Source: Hyphomicrobiales bacterium (lineage in GTDB: Bacteria; Pseudomonadota; Alphaproteobacteria; Rhizobiales; Rhizobiaceae). Taken from it: DNA of 64,000 nt. The notes under the pieces were generated by a model that was not told the DNA's origin, searched no databases, and saw nothing but the letters and a program-made list of their open reading frames with translations. The stretch lies in the NCBI GenBank assembly GCA_900472625.1, contig UCIT01000062.1, forward strand, positions 1-64,000, written 5' to 3'. Positions 33,013 through 40,571 of the stretch are shown piece after piece (position 1 is the first letter of the stretch; the number at the start of each line of letters is the position of its first letter). The translations under genes were made by a program, and so were the position numbers.

Positions 33013-33543
33013 ATGTCGTTGATGAAACGGTATTTCAAGGCTGACAAGAAATTCCTGAGCAATGCCGCCATTGCCATACTGATTGCTTCCGCCGGATTGA
33101 CCGGCTGCCAGACAGGAACGGTCCTCAACGGTGGCTACGTCGCCGACGAGCAATCGCTGAACCTGGTCCCAGAGGGTTCGAGCCGCGAGCAGGTTCTGCT
33201 GTCGCTGGGCACCCCTTCCACAACGGCCACGTTCGACGGTGAAGTGTTCTACTACATCTCGCAGCGCCGCGAGCGCTCGATGGCGTTCCAGAAGTTGAAG
33301 GTAGTCGATCAGAGCGTTCTTGCGATCTATTTCGACAAGGACGGCGTCGTGACGCGCCGGGCGAACTACACCCTCAAGGACGGCAAGCCTTTCGACACGA
33401 TCACCCGCGTCACGCCGACTGGCGGCAAGGACCTTACATTCCTGCAGCAGTTGCTTTCCGGCGGCAGCGCGGCCAACATGGCCAAGGGCCTCTTCGGTGC
33501 CGGCACACAGGCCTCGCCGCAGAACCCGGCCAGCCTGCGCTAA
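33013..33543 (+). CDS. bamE: Outer-membrane assembly lipoprotein BamE (SmpA/OmlA)
   Basis: BamE is the small lipoprotein of the BAM complex that inserts beta-barrel proteins. The signal ends in a lipobox LTGC (Cys near residue 32), followed by the OmlA fold: SLNLVPEGSSREQVLLSLGTPSTTATFDGEVFYYISQR (in part). The C-terminal tail is long (176 residues total) and Gly/Ala-rich, usual in rhizobia. AAGGGAG at 33003-33009 is close to the first ATG (33013) and 12 bases from the second (33022), so either start may be used. Confidence 0.9.
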   Translation: MSLMKRYFKADKKFLSNAAIAILIASAGLTGCQTGTVLNGGYVADEQSLNLVPEGSSREQVLLSLGTPSTTATFDGEVFYYISQRRERSMAFQKLKVVDQSVLAIYFDKDGVVTRRANYTLKDGKPFDTITRVTPTGGKDLTFLQQLLSGGSAANMAKGLFGAGTQASPQNPASLR

Positions 33544-33565
33544 AAGCGCACTGCAGTCACAACAA

Positions 33566-33595
33566 AACCCGCCGGATCGCTCCGGCGGGTTTTTT
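33566..33595. terminator. Bidirectional terminator between bamE and hppA
   Basis: ACCCGCCGGA (33567-33576), loop TCGC, TCCGGCGGGT (33581-33590), then TTTTT; the A-run before it serves hppA on the other strand. Perfect 10-base stem. Confidence 0.93.
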
Positions 33596-33613
33596 GTTCG
33601 GCAAATCGGCTGC

Positions 33614-35752
33614 TCAGCCGGCGAGAACAGCCAGAAGCAGGAGCGCGACGATGTTGGTGATCTTGATCGCCGGGTTGACCGCCGGGCCAGCCGTGTCCTT
33701 ATAGGGATCGCCAACCGTGTCGCCGGTGACCGAGGCCTTGTGCGCCTCCGACCCCTTCATGTGGCGGGTGCCATCCTTATCGACGAAGCCGTCCTCGAAC
33801 GACTTCTTGGCATTGTCCCAGGCGCCGCCGCCTGACGTCATCGAGATTGCCACGAACAGGCCGTTGATGATGACGCCGAGGAGCGAGGCGCCGAGAGCGG
33901 CAAAGGCGGACGCCTTGGAGCCTGAGATCAGCAGCACCCCGAAATAGACGACGATGGGCGCCAGAACAGGAAGCAGCGACGGCACGATCATCTCGCGGAT
34001 CGCGGCCTTGGTCAGGATATCCACCGCCTTGCCGTAATCCGGCTTTTCGGTGCCCTGCATGATGCCCGGCTTTTCCTTGAACTGCCGACGCACTTCCTCG
34101 ACGATCGAACCCGCGGCGCGGCCGACGGCCGTCATTGCGATGCCGCCGAAAAGATAAGGGATCAGGCCGCCGAAGAGCAGACCGGCGACGACGTAAGGAT
34201 TCGAGAGATCGAATGAGATCGTCCCGACGTCGGCAAAGTAAGGATACTGGTCGCCATGGGAGGCGAAGTATTGCAGATCGTTGGCATAGGCAGCAAACAA
34301 CACCAGGGCGCCAAGACCGGCGGAGCCGATCGCATAGCCCTTGGTGACAGCCTTGGTGGTGTTGCCGACGGCATCGAGCGCGTCCGTGGACTTGCGCACC
34401 TCCGGCGGCAGATGCGCCATTTCCGCAATGCCGCCGGCGTTGTCGGTGACCGGGCCGAAGGCATCGAGCGCTACGATCATGCCTGCTAGGCCGAGCATGG
34501 CGGTGACCGCGATACCCGTGCCGAAGAGGCCGCCGAACTGGTAGGTGGCGAGAATGCCGCCGACGATGACGATTGCCGGAAGTGCTGTCGATTCCAGCGA
34601 GACGGCCAGCCCCTGGATGACGTTGGTGCCGTGGCCGGTGACGGAAGCCTGGGCGATCGAATTGACCGGGCGCTTGTTGGTGCCGGTATAGTATTCAGTG
34701 ATGACGACGATCAGGGCGGTGACGATCAGGCCGACGATGCCGCAGGCAAACAGGTTCGTGCCCGTGATGTCGCGCCCGGCAACGGTGCCGATGGATCCCC
34801 AGCCGATGGTCAGCGAGGTGGCGAGGCCGAGACCGACGATCGACAGCAAGCCGGTAACGATCAGGCCCTTGTAAAGAGCGCCCATGATCGAGCCGTTGCT
34901 GCCGAGCTTGACGAAGAACGTGCCGATGATCGAGGTGAGAATGCAGGTACCGCAGATCGCCAGCGGATAGATCATTGCCGATTCCAGCACCGGCGTACCG
35001 GCAAAGAAGATCGCGGCCAGAACCATGGTGGCGACGACAGAGACGGCATAGGTCTCGAACAGGTCGGCTGCCATGCCGGCGCAATCGCCGACATTGTCAC
35101 CGACGTTGTCGGCGATGGTCGCCGGGTTGCGGGGATCATCTTCCGGAATGCCGGCCTCGACCTTGCCGACGAGATCGCCGCCGACGTCGGCGCCCTTGGT
35201 GAAGATGCCGCCGCCGAGGCGAGCGAAGATCGAGATCAGCGAGGCGCCGAAACCGAGCGACACCAGCGAATCGATCACCTCGCGCGAACCGGCCGCATGG
35301 CCGAGACCCGCGGTCAGGATCAGGTAGTAGATAGAAACGCCGAGCAGCGCGAGACCCGCAACCAGCATGCCGGTGATGGCGCCCGACTTGAAGGCAATAT
35401 CGAGGCCTGCCGACAGGCTATGCGACGCCGCCTGTGCCGTGCGGACGTTGGCCCGGACCGAAACGTGCATGCCGATAAAGCCGGCTGCACCCGATAGAAC
35501 CGCACCCACCAGGAAGCCGATCGCGGCCGTGGCGGAGAGCAGCAGCCAGGCGGCGATGAAGACGACGACGCCGACAATCGCGATCGCCGTATACTGGCGC
35601 GTCAGATAGGCCTGCGCGCCTTCGCGGATATAGCCCGCGATCTCCTGCATGCGGGCATTGCCCTGATCGGCGGCCATCACCGACCGGGTTGCCCAGATGG
35701 CATAGACCACCGAAAGCAAGCCGCACGCTATTACGCATAAAAGAATCGTCAT
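33614..35752 (-). CDS. hppA: Membrane proton-pumping pyrophosphatase, K+-independent type
   Basis: HppA hydrolyses pyrophosphate and pumps protons across the membrane. I start at ATG 35752 (MTILLCVIACG), 712 residues with about 16 helices. Substrate motifs are intact: GGGIFTKGADVGGDLVGKVE, EDDPRNPATIADNVGDNVGDCAG, and DNAGGIAEMAHLP. GNTTKAVTKG (about residue 464) has Lys where K+-dependent enzymes have Ala, the mark of the K+-independent class. A hairpin lies just before the ribosome-binding site. Confidence 0.96.
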   Translation of the reverse strand: MTILLCVIACGLLSVVYAIWATRSVMAADQGNARMQEIAGYIREGAQAYLTRQYTAIAIVGVVVFIAAWLLLSATAAIGFLVGAVLSGAAGFIGMHVSVRANVRTAQAASHSLSAGLDIAFKSGAITGMLVAGLALLGVSIYYLILTAGLGHAAGSREVIDSLVSLGFGASLISIFARLGGGIFTKGADVGGDLVGKVEAGIPEDDPRNPATIADNVGDNVGDCAGMAADLFETYAVSVVATMVLAAIFFAGTPVLESAMIYPLAICGTCILTSIIGTFFVKLGSNGSIMGALYKGLIVTGLLSIVGLGLATSLTIGWGSIGTVAGRDITGTNLFACGIVGLIVTALIVVITEYYTGTNKRPVNSIAQASVTGHGTNVIQGLAVSLESTALPAIVIVGGILATYQFGGLFGTGIAVTAMLGLAGMIVALDAFGPVTDNAGGIAEMAHLPPEVRKSTDALDAVGNTTKAVTKGYAIGSAGLGALVLFAAYANDLQYFASHGDQYPYFADVGTISFDLSNPYVVAGLLFGGLIPYLFGGIAMTAVGRAAGSIVEEVRRQFKEKPGIMQGTEKPDYGKAVDILTKAAIREMIVPSLLPVLAPIVVYFGVLLISGSKASAFAALGASLLGVIINGLFVAISMTSGGGAWDNAKKSFEDGFVDKDGTRHMKGSEAHKASVTGDTVGDPYKDTAGPAVNPAIKITNIVALLLLAVLAG

Positions 35753-35772
35753 TTCGCTCTTTCCTCCAAAAG

Positions 35773-35798
35773 AGCCGGAGTTCACTCCCTCTCCGGCT
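35773..35798 (-). promoter_or_regulatory. Hairpin immediately upstream of the hppA ribosome-binding site
   Basis: AGCCGGAG and CTCCGGCT (35773-35780 and 35791-35798) form a perfect 8-base stem with a 10-base loop. On the minus strand it ends five bases before GGAGG (complement of 35763-35767) of hppA. It could act as a leader control element or as the terminator of the upstream ribH-nusB message (CTTTT follows). Confidence 0.45.
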
Positions 35799-35966
35799 GC
35801 GAACACGCCGTCCCCATTTCCTCCCACAGAAATGCTGCAACGCCGAGTGGAGATTGCGGGGAGGAAAACGGGACGTCAAGCCCGCAAGGGCGGAAAACCC
35901 TTACGAAGCAACGGGAAGAGGAAAATAGCGGATTGGAGGAAAGCGCGGATTTCTGCGCGCGACGCG

Positions 35967-36449
35967 TTACTTTTTCGCGTCGCCGCGAATCTGCTTGGCG
36001 ATACGATCGAGGACCGCGTTGACGAGCTTGGGCTCATCGTCGCTGAAGAAGGCTTGGGCGATCTCGACATATTCGGTGACGATGACGGCGACCGGCACGT
36101 CCTTGCGCTCGAGAATCTCGAAGACGCCGGCGCGCAGGATGGCGCGAACAGTGCTATCGAGACGCGACAGCGCCCAATCGTCCTGCAGAGCAGAGGCAAC
36201 AAGGGGATCCAGGCGCTTCTGTTCGCGCACGACGCCGGAGACGATCGAACGGAACCACGAGGGATCGGCCTTCAGGTAGGTTTCGCCGTCCAGTTCCTGG
36301 CCGAGGCGATGCGCCTCATATTCGGCAACGATCTCCAGAACGCCGGTACCGCCGATATCCATCTGGTAGAGCGCCTGAACGGCAGCAAGACGCGCCGCGC
36401 CGCGCTGGTTCGCTGTCTTGACCGGACGCTCCGAATTGTCGTTGCTCAT
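35967..36449 (-). CDS. nusB: Transcription antitermination protein NusB
   Basis: NusB, with NusE, binds boxA RNA in rRNA operons to prevent early termination. The 160-residue protein has the all-helical NusB fold: NQRGAARLAAVQALYQMD, ILRAGVFEILERKDVPVAVIVTEYVEIA (in part) and the C-terminal FVNAVLD-type motif LVNAVLDRIAKQIR. It starts three bases after ribH, a standard ribH-nusB pair. Confidence 0.95.
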   Translation of the reverse strand: MSNDNSERPVKTANQRGAARLAAVQALYQMDIGGTGVLEIVAEYEAHRLGQELDGETYLKADPSWFRSIVSGVVREQKRLDPLVASALQDDWALSRLDSTVRAILRAGVFEILERKDVPVAVIVTEYVEIAQAFFSDDEPKLVNAVLDRIAKQIRGDAKK

Positions 36450-36452
36450 GCC

Positions 36453-36908
36453 TTATGCACCCAGTTTTTTCTTCAGCTCGATCATGGTGAGAGCTGCACG
36501 AGCGGCAAAACCGCCCTTGTCCTTGTCGGAGCGGCGCACGCGCGACCATGCCTGCTCGTCGTTCTCTACCGTCAGGATGCCGTTGCCGATGGCAATGGAT
36601 TCGCTGACGGACAGGTCCATCAATGCACGCGAGGATTCATTCGAGACGATATCAAAATGGTAGGTCTCGCCACGAATGACCATGCCGAGCGCGACATAGC
36701 CATCGTAGTTCGTGCCGTCATTATCCGCTCCATCGAGCGCCATGGCAATCGCTGCCGGAATTTCGAGCGCGCCGGGCACGGTGACGACCTCGTAGGTCGC
36801 TCCCGCTTCGGTCAATGCGAAGGTTGCGCCTTCCAGAAGGGCATCGGCCATGTCGTCGTAGAAGCGTGCTTCAACGATCAGAATATGGGGAGCGGTTTCT
36901 CGCGCCAT
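36453..36908 (-). CDS. ribH: 6,7-dimethyl-8-ribityllumazine synthase
   Basis: RibH makes the lumazine precursor of riboflavin from ArP and dihydroxybutanone phosphate. The 151-residue protein shows ILIVEARFYDDMAD, VPGALEIPAAIAMAL and ALGMVIRGETYHFDIVSNESSR with the catalytic His. It is followed by nusB at three bases. In many relatives ribD-ribE-ribH-nusB are continuous; here a cupin and a GNAT gene on the other strand lie between ribE and ribH. Confidence 0.95.
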   Translation of the reverse strand: MARETAPHILIVEARFYDDMADALLEGATFALTEAGATYEVVTVPGALEIPAAIAMALDGADNDGTNYDGYVALGMVIRGETYHFDIVSNESSRALMDLSVSESIAIGNGILTVENDEQAWSRVRRSDKDKGGFAARAALTMIELKKKLGA

Positions 36909-37139
36909 GGGTCACCTTCATTTCCTAGAGGACTTGCCGTTCGACAGGCGGCGGTCAAAACATGCCTTAGAAAGAATGGCAAGCAAATTCCTCTCATGGC
37001 TGCGGTGCAAAATCGCAAATCGGCCTGATATGCATCGGTAAACCCTGATCCTCGCCGCCGTGAAACTTTGGAAAGCATGGGATAACGGGTTGAATTTTCA
37101 TTCCCGATGGTAGTTCCTTGTCGCAAACGGGAGATGACC

Positions 37140-37643
37140 ATGCCGAAGGAACAAACGCCGGTTCTCAACGTCGCTGCGCTGACCCTGGAACATTGGAAAC
37201 AAGGCGAACTCTACGAAAGTACCGATACATCATTCGGAAAACTGCTCGGGCTTAAGGGTCTTGGTGTCAGTTACAACGAGGTTCCGCCCGGCAAATCGGG
37301 CTGTCCGTTCCACAATCACCACGTGGAGGACGAGATGTTCTTCATCATGGAGGGTACCGGCGAATATCGCTTCGGCGGTGAGCGCTATCCAATCCGCAAG
37401 GGCGATGTGCTGGCCGCTCCAGCCGGTGGGTCGGAGACGGCACACCAGATCCTCAACACCGGGACCACGCCGCTGATCTATCTCGGCGTCTCGACGATGG
37501 CGAAGACCGAGATCGTCGAGTACCCGGACTCCGGCAAGTTTCTCGCCAAGACCCGGCGCGACGACGCTGACGGCAGTGCCTTTCGTGTCATGGGCCGCCA
37601 CGAAAGTGATCTCGACTACTGGGACAGCGAGCCTGGTGCCTGA
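37140..37643 (+). CDS. Cupin-domain protein
   Basis: I choose ATG 37140 (MPKEQTPVLN), six bases from GGGAG, giving 167 residues. Cupin motif 1 is CPFHNHHVEDEMFFIMEGTG (two His and Glu for metal), motif 2 GDVLAAPAGGSETAHQILN with the second-motif His. It is therefore a single-domain metal-binding beta barrel in the cytosol, perhaps an isomerase, dioxygenase or sugar-binding protein. The exact reaction cannot be read. The GNAT gene 12 bases downstream is likely cotranscribed. Confidence 0.85.
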   Translation: MPKEQTPVLNVAALTLEHWKQGELYESTDTSFGKLLGLKGLGVSYNEVPPGKSGCPFHNHHVEDEMFFIMEGTGEYRFGGERYPIRKGDVLAAPAGGSETAHQILNTGTTPLIYLGVSTMAKTEIVEYPDSGKFLAKTRRDDADGSAFRVMGRHESDLDYWDSEPGA

Positions 37644-37655
37644 TCAGGAGAAGAG

Positions 37656-38198
37656 ATGCTCATGAGCGATATTCCGACGATCAAGACCGAGCGGCTGATC
37701 CTGCGTTCGCATAGGACAGCGGACTTCGAAGACTATCAGGCGATGTGGGCCAACGACGCCGTAGTGCGTTTCATCAGCGGCGTTGCCTCGACACGCGAGC
37801 AGAGTTGGGGGCGCATGCTGCGGGTGGCCGGCATGTGGCACCACATGCGCTTCGGCTTTCTGGCGATCGAGGAAAGGTCGAGCGGCCGCTTCATCGGCGA
37901 GGCAGGGTTTCTGGAGATGAAGCGCGACATGCACCCCTTCACAACCGAGGGCACGCTGGAAGCCGGCTGGGCGCTGCTACCCGAGGCACAGGGCAAGGGA
38001 TACGCCACGGAAGCGCTGCAGGCCCTGATCGGCTGGGCGACCGCGCATTTCCCTGACAAACCCATGACCTGCATCATCGATCCGGAGAACGCAGCATCGC
38101 TACGCCTTGCCGAGAAGCTGGGCTTCGGCGAGGCAAGGCGCACCAACTACAACGGCGAAGTTATTCTGCTTTCGCGGCCGGGAATTCGGCCAGCCTAG
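37656..38198 (+). CDS. GNAT acetyltransferase, RimJ/RimL-like
   Basis: ATG 37656 has AGGAG at 37646-37650; product 180 residues. The N-terminus PTIKTERLILRSHRTADF and the acetyl-CoA loop in LLPEAQGKGYATEALQALIGWA (R/Q-x-x-G-x-G/A region) followed by NAASLRLAEKLGF identify the Acetyltransf_3 (RimJ/L) group that acetylates protein N-termini or small amines. Substrate unknown. Its last 38 bases overlap the end of the convergent ribE gene (38161-38198). Confidence 0.88.
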   Translation: MLMSDIPTIKTERLILRSHRTADFEDYQAMWANDAVVRFISGVASTREQSWGRMLRVAGMWHHMRFGFLAIEERSSGRFIGEAGFLEMKRDMHPFTTEGTLEAGWALLPEAQGKGYATEALQALIGWATAHFPDKPMTCIIDPENAASLRLAEKLGFGEARRTNYNGEVILLSRPGIRPA

Positions 38199-38781
38199 CG
38201 GCATAGCGCGCCATCGTATCGACTTCGAAATTGACGAAATCACCGGCTTGGCGCTTTCCCCAGGTCGTGACCTCGAGCGTGTGCCGGATCAGCAGGACGT
38301 CGAAATCGGTGCCATCGACGGCATTCACGGTCAGCGACGTGCCATCGAGTGCGATCGAGCCCTTGGGTGCGACAAACTTGGCCAGATGTTCGGGAGCGCG
38401 GATGCGATAGCGCGTCGCATCGCCTTCTTCGGTGACGGAAAGGATTTCTGCCTTGCCATCGACATGGCCGGACACGATATGACCGCCGAGTTCGTCACCG
38501 ATCTTCAGCGAGCGCTCGAGATTGACGGGGCTGCCCTCTTTCCAGGTGCCGATGGTCGTCAGACGCAATGCCTCCTCCCACGCTTCAACCTCGAACCAGC
38601 GACCGTTGCTGCCAGTCTCGGGCAGGCCCGTGACAGTAAGGCAGATACCGGAATGAGAGATCGAGGCGCCCATATCAATGGTGGCGGGATCGTAGCTGGT
38701 GGCGACGCGAAGCTTGATGCCCTCTTTGAGCGGTGACACGGATTCAATGGTGCCGACGTCGGTGACAATGCCTGTGAACAT
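38161..38781 (-). CDS. ribE: Riboflavin synthase alpha chain
   Basis: RibE dismutates two lumazines into riboflavin and ArP. 206 residues in two lumazine-binding repeats: MFTGIVTDVGTI ... GICLTV in the first, GHIVSGHVDG ... GTSLTVNAV in the second. Its ATG (38781-38779) shares one base with the ribD stop TGA (38783-38781), so translation is coupled. The 3' end overlaps a GNAT gene on the other strand by 38 bases. Confidence 0.95.
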   Translation of the reverse strand: MFTGIVTDVGTIESVSPLKEGIKLRVATSYDPATIDMGASISHSGICLTVTGLPETGSNGRWFEVEAWEEALRLTTIGTWKEGSPVNLERSLKIGDELGGHIVSGHVDGKAEILSVTEEGDATRYRIRAPEHLAKFVAPKGSIALDGTSLTVNAVDGTDFDVLLIRHTLEVTTWGKRQAGDFVNFEVDTMARYAARLAEFPAAKAE

Positions 38782-40082
38782 CAAACTTCTCTTTCGTATT
38801 CGTCGAGGGTGTCGTCGCCAACAATGCGCGTGCCCACATGCCTGAAATCGGATGAAATATCGGTCTTGCGGATCGGCGTTTCAATACCGCCGTTGCCGAT
38901 GGATCCCGGGCCTTGGTAGAGCAGGATGCGGTCGACGAGACCGGCGTCGAGGAACAGCCGCGCCGTCTTGGCGCCACCCTCGACCAGCAATGAGGAGATG
39001 CCGCGCGAGGCGAGTGCTGGGAGCAGGACATCCGGGCGATAGGGATTGCAGTAGACGACTTCGACGCCGGCGGCTTCAAGGGCTTGGTGGCGGGCCTCGA
39101 GGTCTGTGGTGGCGGTATCGTCCGCGTCGGAGGTTGAGTTACCCCCCTCTGCCCTGCCGGGCATCTCCCCCACAGGTGGGGAGATTGGCTGGGCTCGCCC
39201 GCTCGTTCCAACGTCTACGGCCTGCGAAGATGCCCGCTGCGAGTCGATCTCCCCCCTTGTGGGGGAGATGTCCGGCAGGACAGAGGGGGGTAATCCTGGC
39301 TCATCCATCTCCGGAAGCGAACTCTCCTCGCTGCCCACCACGATCACCGGCACATCGCGCGCGGTCCTCACCAGCTTCGACGTCAGCGGCAAATCCAGCA
39401 CTGGATCCAGCACGATGCGCACCGGCGAGCGTCCCTCAAGGCCCGGTATCCGCACCGTCAACTCCGGATCGTCGGCGATCGCCGTGCCGATGCCGACAAG
39501 GATCGCGTCCGTCTCGGCGCGCAGCGTCTGCACCTCGGCGCGGGCCGCAGGGCCGGTGATCGATATCTGCCCCTCGCCCTTGCGGCCGATCATGCCATCG
39601 GCGGAAACGGCAAGCTTGAGAATCACATAGGGACGGTTCTTAGTCTGACGGGTGAGATAGGCCGCCAGCGAATGAAGCCCCTCTTTTTCCATGAGACCGG
39701 TCTCGACCGTAATGCCGGCATCGCGCAGCATGGCGATGCCCCTGCCCGAAACACGCTCATCCGGATCAGTGACGCTGATGACGACGCGGGACACGCCCGA
39801 GGAAATCAGCGCATCGGCGCAGGGCGGCGTCTTGCCGTGGTGGGAGCATGGCTCCAGCGTCACATAGGCGGTGGCGCCGCGGGCCAGTTCGCCGGCCTCG
39901 GCCAGCGCCTGCGGCTCGGCATGCGGGCGCCCCCCGACCGCGGTCGTGCCACGGCCGACGATCGTGCCGTCGCGGACGACGACGCAACCGACGGAGGGAT
40001 TGGTGGATGTCTGGCCGAGATGGAGGAGACCTAGGCGGATCGCCTCCTGCATGAATTGCGCGTCGTCTGGCGAGGCGCTCAT
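38781..40082 (-). CDS. ribD: Bifunctional riboflavin deaminase/reductase RibD, carrying an in-frame repeat insertion
   Basis: RibD deaminates and then reduces the pyrimidine intermediate of riboflavin synthesis. The N-terminal deaminase domain has the zinc ligands HAEPQ and PCSHHGKTPPC. The C-terminal reductase domain (from about residue 155) has YVILKLAVSADGMIG and LLVEGGAKTA. Between them, at about residues 264-315, a palindromic repeat is read through as SVLPDISPTRGEIDSQ ... SPPVGEMPGRAEGGN, giving 433 residues where about 380 would be expected. The frame stays open, so the protein may work with an extra loop. nrdR lies three bases upstream. Confidence 0.93.
   Translation of the reverse strand: MSASPDDAQFMQEAIRLGLLHLGQTSTNPSVGCVVVRDGTIVGRGTTAVGGRPHAEPQALAEAGELARGATAYVTLEPCSHHGKTPPCADALISSGVSRVVISVTDPDERVSGRGIAMLRDAGITVETGLMEKEGLHSLAAYLTRQTKNRPYVILKLAVSADGMIGRKGEGQISITGPAARAEVQTLRAETDAILVGIGTAIADDPELTVRIPGLEGRSPVRIVLDPVLDLPLTSKLVRTARDVPVIVVGSEESSLPEMDEPGLPPSVLPDISPTRGEIDSQRASSQAVDVGTSGRAQPISPPVGEMPGRAEGGNSTSDADDTATTDLEARHQALEAAGVEVVYCNPYRPDVLLPALASRGISSLLVEGGAKTARLFLDAGLVDRILLYQGPGSIGNGGIETPIRKTDISSDFRHVGTRIVGDDTLDEYEREV
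39139..39293. repeat. Palindromic RIME/Bru-RS-like repeat inserted inside ribD
   Basis: Two arms in inverted orientation, 39139-39187 and 39245-39293, match at 44 of 49 bases by my count; each begins with TTACCCCCCTCTG and contains its own short palindrome (ATCTCCCC ... GGGGAGAT). A spacer of about 57 bases lies between. The arm sequence is of the kind common in Rhizobiales intergenic regions (RIME, Bru-RS). I see no other copy in the window. Confidence 0.85.
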
Positions 40083-40085
40083 GGC

Positions 40086-40562
40086 TCAGTTGTCCAATGG
40101 ATCGCGAGCGATCTTGGCGTTGATTTCCGAGATGACCTTCTCGAAATCCTCGGCATGACTGAAGTCGCGATAGACCGAAGCGTATCGGACAAAGCCGACG
40201 TCATCGAGGCTCTTCAGCGCTTCCAGCACCTGCAGGCCGATTTGCTCGGAGCTGATCTCGACCTCGCCTGAGCTTTCCAAACGCCTGACGATACCGGACA
40301 CCGCACGCTCGATGCGATCGCGGTCGACAGGGCGCTTGCGCAGGGCGATCTCGAACGAGCGGACCAGCTTGTCGCGGTCGAAAGGCACCTTGCGGCCGGT
40401 CTTCTTCGACACCATCAACTCGCGCAATTGCACGCGTTCAAAGGTGGTGAAGCGACCGCCGCAGTCGGGACAAATACGCCTGCGGCGGATGGACGTGTTG
40501 TCCTCCGCCGGGCGTGAATCCTTGACCTGTGTGTCTTCCGATCCGCAGAATGGGCAGCGCAT
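40086..40562 (-). CDS. nrdR: Transcriptional repressor NrdR
   Basis: NrdR is the zinc-ribbon, ATP-cone repressor of ribonucleotide reductase genes. MRCPFCGS and CPDC (CxxC pairs at residues 3-6 and about 31-34) form the zinc ribbon; the ATP-cone follows with VSKKTGRKVPFDRDKLVRSF. The 158-residue length is typical. It lies between glyA (nine bases upstream) and ribD (three bases downstream), the usual alphaproteobacterial order. Confidence 0.96.
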   Translation of the reverse strand: MRCPFCGSEDTQVKDSRPAEDNTSIRRRRICPDCGGRFTTFERVQLRELMVSKKTGRKVPFDRDKLVRSFEIALRKRPVDRDRIERAVSGIVRRLESSGEVEISSEQIGLQVLEALKSLDDVGFVRYASVYRDFSHAEDFEKVISEINAKIARDPLDN

Positions 40563-40571
40563 TCGCTATCC

